From positions 1 to 64,000 of the forward strand of contig JAITUC010000040.1 of assembly GCA_031286585.1 (NCBI GenBank): DNA of 64,000 bases. Reading direction: 5' to 3'. The notes under the pieces are model-generated. The model worked only from the letters and a program-made list of their open reading frames with translations. It was not told the origin of the DNA and made no database searches. This document shows positions 44,420 through 51,754 of this stretch, piece after piece; position 1 is the stretch's first letter; each line of letters begins with the position of its first letter. The position numbers and the translations under genes are program-made. The stretch comes from Delftia acidovorans. Lineage in GTDB: Bacteria > Pseudomonadota > Gammaproteobacteria > Burkholderiales > Burkholderiaceae_C.

Positions 44420-46017
44420 CAGTGGCGGAAGTGGCGCACGCCGGTGAAGACCATGGCGACGCCGCGCTCGTTGGCGGCGTCAATGACTTCCTGGTCGCGC
44501 ATGGAGCCACCGGGCTGGGCCACGCAGGTGGCGCCTGCGTCAACGACCACGTCCAGGCCGTCGCGGAAGGGGAAGAAGGCATCGCTGGCCACGACCGTGC
44601 CCTGCAGGCTCAGCTTGGCGGCCTCGGCCTTGATGGAGGCGATGCGTGCCGAGTCCAGGCGGCTCATCTGGCCTGCGCCCACGCCCATGGTCATGCCGTT
44701 CTTGCAGAACACGATGGCATTGCTCTTGACGTACTTGGCGACCTTCCAGGCGAACAGCAGGTCCTGCAGTTCCTCGGGGGTGGGCTGCTTGACGGTGACG
44801 ACCTTGAGGTCGGCCAGGGCCAGCTCATGGTTGTCGGCGGTCTGCAGCAGCAGGCCCGAGCCGACGCGCTTGGCGTCCATGGCGTTGCGGCCCTGGTCCC
44901 AGGCGCGCTCGCCGCCGGCCGGCAAGGCGATCTTCATCAGGCGCACATTGGCCTTGGGCTTGAAGATTTCCAGCGCCTCGGCCGTGAAGTCGGGGGCCAT
45001 CAGCACCTCGACGAATTGCTTGACCACGGCCTCGGCCGCTGCCTTGTCCACCGTGCGGTTGAAGGCGATGATGCCGCCGAAGGCGCTGGTGGGATCGGTC
45101 TGGAAGGCCTTGGCATAGGACTCGTGCGCGTCCTTGCCCACGGCCACGCCGCAGGGGTTGGCGTGCTTGACGATCACGCAGGCGGGCTGCTCGAAGCTCT
45201 TGACGCATTCCCAGGCGGCGTCGGCGTCGGCGATGTTGTTGTACGACAGCTCCTTGCCCTGCAGCTGCTCGCCCGTGACCAGGGAGCCGGGAGCGGGATA
45301 CAGGTCGCGGTACAGGGCGGCCTGCTGGTGGCTGTTTTCACCGTAGCGCAGGTCCTGCACCTTGGTGAAGTGGCCGTTGCTCTGGCCGGGGAAGGGGCTG
45401 CGCTCGGGCACGTAGGTTTCGGTGAGCTTCTCGTCCTCGAACTTCACGCTGGACAGGTAGTCGCTGATGGCGCCGTCGTACTGGGCGATGCGGTTGAAGG
45501 CGGCCACGGACAGCGCAAAGCGCAGCTTGTCGGACAGCTTTCCGCTGGCCTTGAGTTCACCCAGCACGGCCGCGTACTGGCCGGCGTCGGTGATCACGCC
45601 CACGTCGGCCCAGTTCTTGGCGGCAGAGCGCACCATGGCGGGGCCGCCGATGTCGATGTTCTCGATGGCGTCGGCCAGCGTGCAGCCGGCCTTGGCCACG
45701 GTGGCCTCGAAGGGGTAGAGGTTCACCACCAGCAGGTCGATGGTGTCGATGCCGTGTTCCTTGAGGGCCGCCATGTGGGCGGGCAGCTCGCGGCGCGCCA
45801 GCAGGCCGCCGTGGACCTTGGGGTGCAGCGTCTTGACGCGGCCGTCCAGCATTTCGGGGAACTGGGTGACTTCGGCCACCTCGGTCACGGGCAGGCCGGC
45901 CTCGGCCAGCAGCTTGGCGGTGCCGCCGGTGGACAGCAGCTTGATGCCCAGGGCGTGCAGGCCTTGGGCGAATTCGACGATACCGGTCTTGTCAGAGACG
46001 GAGAGCAGGGCGTTCAT
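44419..46017 (-). CDS. purH: Bifunctional AICAR transformylase / IMP cyclohydrolase
   Basis: A 532-residue enzyme for the last two steps of IMP synthesis. The cyclohydrolase half starts ALLSVSDKTGIVEFAQGL and contains LLSTGGTAKLL and NLYPFE. The transformylase half has DLRYGENSHQQAALY, KHANPCGVAV and the SDAFFPFRDGLD segment. Standard length. It follows dusB-fis on the same strand. Confidence 0.97.
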   Translation of the reverse strand: MNALLSVSDKTGIVEFAQGLHALGIKLLSTGGTAKLLAEAGLPVTEVAEVTQFPEMLDGRVKTLHPKVHGGLLARRELPAHMAALKEHGIDTIDLLVVNLYPFEATVAKAGCTLADAIENIDIGGPAMVRSAAKNWADVGVITDAGQYAAVLGELKASGKLSDKLRFALSVAAFNRIAQYDGAISDYLSSVKFEDEKLTETYVPERSPFPGQSNGHFTKVQDLRYGENSHQQAALYRDLYPAPGSLVTGEQLQGKELSYNNIADADAAWECVKSFEQPACVIVKHANPCGVAVGKDAHESYAKAFQTDPTSAFGGIIAFNRTVDKAAAEAVVKQFVEVLMAPDFTAEALEIFKPKANVRLMKIALPAGGERAWDQGRNAMDAKRVGSGLLLQTADNHELALADLKVVTVKQPTPEELQDLLFAWKVAKYVKSNAIVFCKNGMTMGVGAGQMSRLDSARIASIKAEAAKLSLQGTVVASDAFFPFRDGLDVVVDAGATCVAQPGGSMRDQEVIDAANERGVAMVFTGVRHFRH

Positions 46018-46061
46018 GGGCGTCAGTGCAGGGAGTTTGAAGAAATGGAGATTCGTGCCGC

Positions 46062-46295
46062 TCAGAGCATGTCGTGCTCGAGCAGCTTCTTGCGCAGCGT
46101 GTTGCGGTTCAGGCCCAGCCAGTCGGCAGCACGCGACTGGTTGTTGTCGGCCTGGGTCATCACCACTTCCAGCAGCGGCTTTTCGACCAGGTGGATCAGC
46201 ATGTCGTACATGCCGTTGGGCTTTTCGCCGTCGAGATCGCGGAAGTACCCCTCCAGGCTTTCACGCACGCATTGTTCGATGTTCTGGTTGCTCAT
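46062..46295 (-). CDS. fis: Fis-family DNA-binding protein
   Basis: A 77-residue nucleoid-associated regulator. The C-terminal HTH is clear (TQADNNQSRAADWLGLNRNTLRKKLLEH), and the middle helices match Fis dimerisation. It overlaps the dusB stop by four bases, the conserved dusB-fis arrangement. In the usual betaproteobacterial form it is shorter than E. coli Fis, as here. Confidence 0.95.
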   Translation of the reverse strand: MSNQNIEQCVRESLEGYFRDLDGEKPNGMYDMLIHLVEKPLLEVVMTQADNNQSRAADWLGLNRNTLRKKLLEHDML

Positions 46296-47362
46296 ACTGT
46301 CATTCCTGCGGGCTCTCCGAATTCGGCGCTTGTGGCGCCGGCATCGATGGCGGCCGGTATCCGGTCCATCCGTGCGCCCAGGGCGTCCAGATAGTCGGCC
46401 ACGGCCTGCCATTGCACCGCGCAGTCCTCGATGGTGTTGATGTGTTGTCTGAATGCTTCGCCGCCGGGCAGGCTGCGCAGGTACCAGGCGATGTGCTTGC
46501 GCGCGCTGCGCACGCCGGTGCCCTCGCCGTACAGGCTGTAGTGGTCCTGTAGGTGGTCCAGCAGCAGCCGGCGCAGCTCGGCCACCAGCGGCGGGGCCAT
46601 GTGCTCGCCCGTGGCCATGAAGTGCGCGATCTCGCGGAAGATCCAGGGCCTGCCCTGGGCGGCACGGCCGATCATCACGGCGTCGGCGCCCGTCCAGGCG
46701 AGCACGTCGCGCGCCTTCTCGGGGCTGGTGATGTCGCCATTGGCCACCACGGGCACGCGCACCGCCGCCTTGACGGCAGCAATGGTGTCGTACTCGGCAA
46801 AGCCCTTGTAACCCTGCTCGCGCGTGCGGCCGTGCACGGTGAGCATCTGTATGCCCACCTCCTCGAAGCGGCGGGCCAGTACCACGGCGTTCCTGTGCGC
46901 GTCGCACCAGCCGGTGCGCATCTTCAGCGTGACGGGCACGCCGTGCGGGGCGCAGGCCTCGACCACGGCCTGGGCAATCTCCACGGCCAGGGCCTCGTTC
47001 TGCATCAGGGCCGAGCCGGCCCATTTGTTGCAGACCTTCTTGGCCGGGCAGCCCATGTTGATGTCGATGATCTGGGCGCCGCGGTCCAGGTTGTAGCGCG
47101 CGGCCTCGGCCATCATCTCGGCGTCCGTGCCCGCGATCTGCACCGCGATGGGGCCGGGCTCGCCTTCATGGTTGGCGCGGCGCGAGGTCTTGAGGCTGTT
47201 CCACAGGTCCTTGCGCGATGTCACCATCTCGCTGACCGCGTAGCCCGCGCCCAGGGCCTTGCACAGCTGGCGGAACGGCCGATCCGTCACCCCGGCCATG
47301 GGGGCGACGAACAGGCGATTGGCCAGGGCATGGGGGCCTATGGACAGGGGTGGGGAGGACAT
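46292..47362 (-). CDS. dusB: tRNA-dihydrouridine synthase B
   Basis: A 356-residue flavoenzyme reducing uridine to dihydrouridine in tRNA. Signatures are VAPMAGVTDRPFR, IDINMGCPAKKVCNKWAGSAL with the catalytic Cys, TVHGRTREQGYKG and MIGRAAQGRPW. ATG 47362 (MSSPPLSIGPHAL) fits the family; the frame continues open to 47437. It heads the dusB-fis-purH-cytochrome-tag run. Confidence 0.95.
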   Translation of the reverse strand: MSSPPLSIGPHALANRLFVAPMAGVTDRPFRQLCKALGAGYAVSEMVTSRKDLWNSLKTSRRANHEGEPGPIAVQIAGTDAEMMAEAARYNLDRGAQIIDINMGCPAKKVCNKWAGSALMQNEALAVEIAQAVVEACAPHGVPVTLKMRTGWCDAHRNAVVLARRFEEVGIQMLTVHGRTREQGYKGFAEYDTIAAVKAAVRVPVVANGDITSPEKARDVLAWTGADAVMIGRAAQGRPWIFREIAHFMATGEHMAPPLVAELRRLLLDHLQDHYSLYGEGTGVRSARKHIAWYLRSLPGGEAFRQHINTIEDCAVQWQAVADYLDALGARMDRIPAAIDAGATSAEFGEPAGMTV

Positions 47363-47454
47363 CGGAAAAGCCGGAGAAAACGCGCGCGCCGAGCACAAAA
47401 CGGGCGGCAACAAAGGACCAAGATTGTACCTGCCCAAATTTTCAGCAGGGCTAA

Positions 47455-47475
47455 AACCGGGCCGTTAAGACGGCC
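47455..47475 (-). terminator. Probable terminator after the lipoprotein gene
   Basis: On the minus strand the stem GGCCGT/ACGGCC (47460-47465 with 47470-47475) is followed by CGGTTTTAG. It lies about 30 bases past the stop at 47506 and upstream of dusB. Confidence 0.55.
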
Positions 47476-47505
47476 AAGCAGCGAAAACAAGACAGTGCGC
47501 AGTTT

Positions 47506-48123
47506 TCATGGTGTGGGCACGAAGGTGCGCACCTGACCCGGAACGGCCTGCAACCCGTAGGCACCGAGCCGGCCCTGCCACCAGCGGCGGTTGAATTGCA
47601 CGTCGGGAGAGACCTGGTCGTCGGGCATGGGGCGCAGGCCGACCTTCTGCAGCCCGGTGTTCTGCGACCCGGCTGCCTGCTGCCCAGCTGTCTGCAGCCC
47701 AGCCTCCAGTCCCAGGTCCAGCGCCTCGCCATCGGCCAGCGGGCCGCGCACCACGGCCATGGCCTTGCGCCCGTCCGTCACCCAGGGGGCAAGCACCAGG
47801 GCGGAGCTGGGCCGGGGAGCATCCAGGCTCACGCAGCCTTCCAGACGTGGCTCCAGGCCCAGCGGCTCCAGCTCGCGCTGCAGCTGCTCCAGCCTGTCGC
47901 CCACGGCCGGGTCCGGCAGGGTGCAGCCCTTGGCCTGCAGCGCCTTGCCCCAGGCCGAGGGCGGTACGGCTTCCTGGGTGGGCGGCGCCTGGGCAGCGGC
48001 CTGTGCCACCACGGTGGTGTCCTTGCCTGGCGATGGCTGCAACGCAGCGCAGCCGGCCAGGCCGGCTGCTGCCATTCCCAATGCCGCCCATCCCGCCCAT
48101 CCTGCAATCCGCCCTGTCTGCAT
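47506..48123 (-). CDS. Hypothetical lipoprotein
   Basis: A 205-residue exported protein. The signal peptide ends in the lipobox LAGC (about 22-25), so it is expected to be a lipid-anchored envelope protein. The mature part is unrecognised; it has two further Cys (CTLP, GCVS), a Gln/Gly/Ala-rich stretch around 140-160 (LQTAGQQAAGSQNTGLQKVG) and an aromatic-rich end (NRRWWQGRLGAYGLQ). It stands alone between dusB and a divergent membrane-protein gene. Confidence 0.75.
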   Translation of the reverse strand: MQTGRIAGWAGWAALGMAAAGLAGCAALQPSPGKDTTVVAQAAAQAPPTQEAVPPSAWGKALQAKGCTLPDPAVGDRLEQLQRELEPLGLEPRLEGCVSLDAPRPSSALVLAPWVTDGRKAMAVVRGPLADGEALDLGLEAGLQTAGQQAAGSQNTGLQKVGLRPMPDDQVSPDVQFNRRWWQGRLGAYGLQAVPGQVRTFVPTP

Positions 48124-48216
48124 GACGCCCCCTGTACTTGTGGTTCCGGAACAGGTCCCACGATAGCTTCAGGCCGACAAGGCGTCAGCCAGCGCAGACC
48201 TACACTTGGCACACCT

Positions 48217-48753
48217 ATGGAAGTCTGGATGCATCAACTGCTGGGCTGGCTGGCGCTGCCGCAGTTCGGCCTCAGCACCGTGTTCATCGTGGCCCTGATT
48301 TCGGCCACGCTGCTGCCGCTGGGCTCCGAGCCTGCGGTGGTGGGCCTGCTGCAGCTCAACCCCGATCTCTTCTGGCAAACGGTTTTCGTGGCCACGGCCG
48401 GCAACACCCTGGGCGGCGCCATCAGTTGGTGGATGGGCCTGGGCGCCCACAAGGCCTGGCGCGCGGCCCGCGAGCGGCGGCGCGCCGGACTGCCCGAGGA
48501 TCTGCGGGCCAAGCCGCCCCGCGCCCTGTCCCGCCACGAGCGCCGCGCCCGCGTGTGGCTGCGTCGCCTGGGCGCCAAGGCCTGCCTGCTGAGCTGGCTG
48601 CCCGTGGTGGGCGATCCGCTGTGCGCCGTGGCCGGCTGGCTGCGGCTGCCGTTCTGGCCCTGCGTGTTCTACATGGCCATCGGCAAGTTCCTGCGCTATG
48701 TGGTGATGACGGTGGTGCTGCTGCAGTTGCTGCCGGCCTCCTGGGTGGGCTGA
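48217..48753 (+). CDS. YqaA/DedA-like membrane protein
   Basis: A 178-residue polytopic membrane protein of the SNARE-associated (DedA-related, YqaA) group. The pattern ISATLLPLGSEPAVVGLL and the AGNTLGGAISWWMGL motif are typical of YqaA, and SWLPVVGDPLCAVAGWLRLPFW is the conserved re-entrant segment. A basic loop of about 40 residues separates the helices. DedA-family proteins are linked to lipid carrier flipping and membrane homeostasis; the exact role of YqaA is unknown. ATG 48217 is chosen because the upstream part overlaps the divergent lipoprotein gene. Confidence 0.85.
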   Translation: MEVWMHQLLGWLALPQFGLSTVFIVALISATLLPLGSEPAVVGLLQLNPDLFWQTVFVATAGNTLGGAISWWMGLGAHKAWRAARERRRAGLPEDLRAKPPRALSRHERRARVWLRRLGAKACLLSWLPVVGDPLCAVAGWLRLPFWPCVFYMAIGKFLRYVVMTVVLLQLLPASWVG

Positions 48754-48793
48754 GGCCGAAGCCCTCCCCCGAAGCCATCCCCTTTTTCGCGAA

Positions 48794-49717
48794 CTACGCC
48801 TGCGGCTCGCGCGCCCAGGGAGCCAGTGCGAAATGCGCGGCCAGGAAATCGATCAGTGCCTGCACGCGCGCCGGCCTGGCACGGCCCGGCGGCGTGACGA
48901 TGTGCAGCGCGATGGAGGGCACCTGCCAGTCGTCCATGCAGGTCTGCAGCGCGCCCGACTGCAAATCTTCCCAGGCCAGGAACTCGGGCTGCAAGGCCAG
49001 GCCCAGGCCTGCGCGCAGGGCCGGCGCCAGGCCTTCGGCATTGTTGACGCGCATGGCCGTGGGCACGACCTGGGCGAACTCGCCCCGGTGCCCGTGCACG
49101 AAGCGCCAGGCCTCGCCCAGCCGGCTGTGCACATACCGAAGGGCCCTGTGTTCCGCCAGTTCGCGCGGGTGGGCCGGCCGGCCATGGCGATCGAAGTAGT
49201 CGGGTGATCCCACCAGCAGCAGGCGCACCGTGCACAGGCGCCGCGCCAGCAGGCTGGAGTCGGGCAGGGAGGAGATGCGCAGCGCGATGTCGAAGCCCTG
49301 TGCCACCACGTCGATCAGCTCGTCGCTGAAGTGCAGGTCCAGCGTGACTTCCGGGTGCTCGGCCATGAAGGCGGGCACGGCCGGCGCCAGGTGCGAGATG
49401 CCGAAGGACATGGGCGCCGCGATGCGGATGGGGCCGCGCAGGCTTTTGGACTGCTCGCTGATCTCGGCCTCCACGGCCTCGCCCTCGGCCAGGATGCGCG
49501 CGGCGCGCTCCAGCGAGGCCTGGCCGCTGGCCGTCAGCGACATGCGCCGCGAGGTGCGGTGGAACAGGCTGGTCTTGAGCCGCGTCTCCAGCCGCGTGAT
49601 GGCCTTGGAGATGGTGGGCTGGGAGACGCCCAGGTCGGCGGCGGCCTTGGCAAAGGAGCCCGTTTCGGCGACCTTGGCGAAGACGGCCCAGGCTTCGAGG
49701 TCAGGAAGTCTTGGCAT
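48794..49717 (-). CDS. LysR-family transcriptional regulator
   Basis: A 307-residue regulator of the DsdA/AaeR-like LysR subgroup. HTH: about 6-65 (ETGSFAKAAADLGVSQPTISKAI, ETRLKTSLFHRTSRRMSLT). The effector domain follows from about 93. It is divergent from the pirin-first cluster with a 102-bp intergenic region holding nested inverted repeats, so it probably controls that cluster. Effector unknown. Confidence 0.92.
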   Translation of the reverse strand: MPRLPDLEAWAVFAKVAETGSFAKAAADLGVSQPTISKAITRLETRLKTSLFHRTSRRMSLTASGQASLERAARILAEGEAVEAEISEQSKSLRGPIRIAAPMSFGISHLAPAVPAFMAEHPEVTLDLHFSDELIDVVAQGFDIALRISSLPDSSLLARRLCTVRLLLVGSPDYFDRHGRPAHPRELAEHRALRYVHSRLGEAWRFVHGHRGEFAQVVPTAMRVNNAEGLAPALRAGLGLALQPEFLAWEDLQSGALQTCMDDWQVPSIALHIVTPPGRARPARVQALIDFLAAHFALAPWAREPQA

Positions 49718-49719
49718 GA

Positions 49720-49777
49720 AAGTTTTGGAATAGATGAGTTTGCATATTTTCTATTCTCTTATTGATTGGCAAAACTT
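49720..49777. promoter_or_regulatory. Nested inverted repeats in the LysR/pirin divergent region
   Basis: Outer arms AAGTTTTG (49720-49727) and CAAAACTT (49770-49777) and inner arms GAATAG (49728-49733) and CTATTC (49751-49756) are perfect. The region is AT-rich, unlike the flanks. It is a good candidate LysR operator and promoter region; the -35/-10 are not clear. Confidence 0.55.
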
Positions 49778-49819
49778 AAAGTTCATCCATCGCAACACAC
49801 AACGCAGCAGGAGAACACC

Positions 49820-50524
49820 ATGATCGAACGCCGTCCCTTCCAAGCCCTTGGCGGTGCCAACCACGGTTGGCTGGATGCCAAGCATCACTTTTCCTTCGCC
49901 GGCTACCACGATCCGGCCCGCATGGGCTGGGGCGCGCTGCGGGTGTGGAATGACGACACCATCGCCGCCGGCACGGGCTTCCCGCCCCATGCCCACGCCA
50001 ACATGGAAATCATCACCTACGTCCGTGAAGGCGCCATCACCCACCAGGACAGCCTGGGCAACAAGGGCCGCACCGAAGCGGGCGATGTGCAGGTGATGAG
50101 CGCGGGCACCGGCATCCGCCACTCGGAATACAACCAGGAAAAGGACACGACGCGGATCTTCCAGATCTGGATCATGCCCGACGAGCGCGGCCAGCAGCCC
50201 CCGTCCTGGGGTGCCAAGCCCTTCCCCAAGGGCGAGCGCTCGGGCAGCTTCGTGGCCCTGGCCAGCGGCCTGCCCGGTGACGAGGACGCCCTGCCCATCC
50301 GCACCGCCGCCCGGGTGCTGGGCGCCACGCTGAAGGCCGGCGAGAGCACGGAGTACCGCATCGGCCGTGACCGCCTGGGCTACCTGGTGCCGGCCAGCGG
50401 CTCGGTGCAGATCGACGGCGTGACGCTCGAGGAGCGCGACGGCGCCGCCATCAGCGACGTGGACAGTTTCCGTGTGACGGCCCTGGCCGATACCGAGCTG
50501 GTGCTGGTCGATACGGCACGCTGA
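49820..50524 (+). CDS. Pirin family protein (YhaK-like, quercetin 2,3-dioxygenase type)
   Basis: A 234-residue bicupin. The metal ligands of the N-terminal cupin are visible: FPPHAHANMEIITYV (H, H, E) and AGTGIRHSEYN (H). The sequence matches bacterial pirins such as YhaK, whose in vivo role is linked to redox or nitrosative stress, with dioxygenase activity on flavonols seen for some members. Shine-Dalgarno CAGGAG lies before ATG 49820. First gene of the cluster, divergent from LysR, and followed by a stable hairpin that may attenuate downstream expression. Confidence 0.9.
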   Translation: MIERRPFQALGGANHGWLDAKHHFSFAGYHDPARMGWGALRVWNDDTIAAGTGFPPHAHANMEIITYVREGAITHQDSLGNKGRTEAGDVQVMSAGTGIRHSEYNQEKDTTRIFQIWIMPDERGQQPPSWGAKPFPKGERSGSFVALASGLPGDEDALPIRTAARVLGATLKAGESTEYRIGRDRLGYLVPASGSVQIDGVTLEERDGAAISDVDSFRVTALADTELVLVDTAR

Positions 50525-50529
50525 AGCTC

Positions 50530-50565
50530 CCGGTCCTGCCCCTCCTTCGGCCGGGGCAGGACCGG
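50530..50565. terminator. Stable intercistronic hairpin after the pirin gene
   Basis: A perfect 13-bp GC-rich stem (50530-50542 with 50553-50565) with a 10-base loop, 5 bases after the pirin stop. No T tract follows. It may act as a partial terminator or protect the pirin mRNA, separating pirin from the rest of the cluster (194 bp gap). Confidence 0.6.
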
Positions 50566-50718
50566 AGCCCGGTGCGCAAACGTTCAAAAACCGCGCAAAT
50601 CATCTATCGATTGTTGAGAACGGTTCCTACCATTCGCCGCTCTCCGGCAGGCCTGTCCGGCCCGCCCGCCTTTCTCCCCAAGTTTCCCTTCCCACCCAAC
50701 CGCCTCCAGGAGATCACC

Positions 50719-51417
50719 ATGACCGACCGCAAGTACCTCGAAGTCCTGACGCCCGCCAACAGCCAGATCATCTTCATCGACCAGCAGCCGCAGATGGCCT
50801 TCGGCGTGCAGTCCATCGACCGCCAGGTGCTCAAGAACAACGTGGTGGGCCTGGCCAAGGCGGCCAAGGCCTTCGACATTCCCGCCACCATCACCACGGT
50901 GGAGACAGGCAGCTTCTCCGGCCATACCTATCCCGAACTGCTGGCCGTGTTCCCCGAGCACAAGCTGCTGGAGCGCAGCTCCATGAATTCCTGGGACGAC
51001 CAGAACGTGCGGGACGCACTGGCCAGGAACGCCGCCCAGGGCCGCAAGAAGATCGTGGTCTCCGGCCTGTGGACCGAGGTGTGCAACACCACCTTCGCCC
51101 TGTCGGCGCTGCATGACACGGACTACGAGATCTACATGGTGGCCGACGCCTCGGGCGGCACGTCGCTGGACGCCCACAACTACGCCATGGACCGCATGGT
51201 GCAGGCCGGCGTGGTGCCCGTGACCTGGCAGCAGGTGCTGCTGGAATGGCAGCGCGACTGGGCCCGCCGCGAGACCTACGACGCGGTGATGGACATCGTG
51301 CGCGAGCATTCCGGCGCCTACGGCATGGGCGTGGACTATGCCTACACCATGGTGCACAAGGCCGCCGAGCGCGTGCAGCACGGCGAGACCGTGGGCCCCA
51401 ACCCCGCCAAGGTCTGA
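50719..51417 (+). CDS. Isochorismatase-fold cysteine hydrolase
   Basis: A 232-residue enzyme of the isochorismatase/nicotinamidase fold, closest in look to YcaC-like hydrolases. The catalytic Asp is in IIFIDQQPQMAFG and the nucleophile Cys in SGLWTEVCNTTFAL; a Lys follows the usual pattern. Substrate unknown, probably an amide. Shine-Dalgarno CCAGGAGA fixes ATG 50719; the frame is open upstream but non-coding in character. Downstream are XapX and a large amidohydrolase, suggesting a hydrolytic pathway. Confidence 0.9.
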   Translation: MTDRKYLEVLTPANSQIIFIDQQPQMAFGVQSIDRQVLKNNVVGLAKAAKAFDIPATITTVETGSFSGHTYPELLAVFPEHKLLERSSMNSWDDQNVRDALARNAAQGRKKIVVSGLWTEVCNTTFALSALHDTDYEIYMVADASGGTSLDAHNYAMDRMVQAGVVPVTWQQVLLEWQRDWARRETYDAVMDIVREHSGAYGMGVDYAYTMVHKAAERVQHGETVGPNPAKV

Positions 51418-51457
51418 GCGCCAGCGCCGCCGCCGGCCCCGTCCACGGAGTGACACC

Positions 51458-51724
51458 ATGAAGCTCTACGCACTTTCCCTTGGGGCCGGCCTGCTGGTCG
51501 GCGTGGTCTACAGCCTGCTGCAGGTGCGCTCGCCCGCACCGCCGCTGGTGGCCCTGGTCGGGCTGCTGGGCATCCTGGCCGGCGAGCAGATCGTGCCCGT
51601 GGGCCGGCATCTGCTGCAGGGCATGGACCTGCGCAGCGCCTGCAGCAGGACACAGGCCACCGAGCATGTGCTGGGCCAGTTGCCTGGCCGCAAGAACACC
51701 GATGCCGATCGGCACCACGGCTGA
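51458..51724 (+). CDS. XapX domain (DUF1427) small membrane protein
   Basis: An 88-residue protein with two membrane helices (about 3-20 and 29-46), joined by a QVRSPAPP turn. This helix-turn-helix with GVVYSLLQVRSPAPP is the XapX signature. The tail is soluble. Function is unknown. It sits 40 bp after the hydrolase gene and 30 bp before the amidohydrolase gene. Confidence 0.88.
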   Translation: MKLYALSLGAGLLVGVVYSLLQVRSPAPPLVALVGLLGILAGEQIVPVGRHLLQGMDLRSACSRTQATEHVLGQLPGRKNTDADRHHG

Positions 51725-51754
51725 TCCCTCCACCCTCTCCAAGAAAACTGCACC

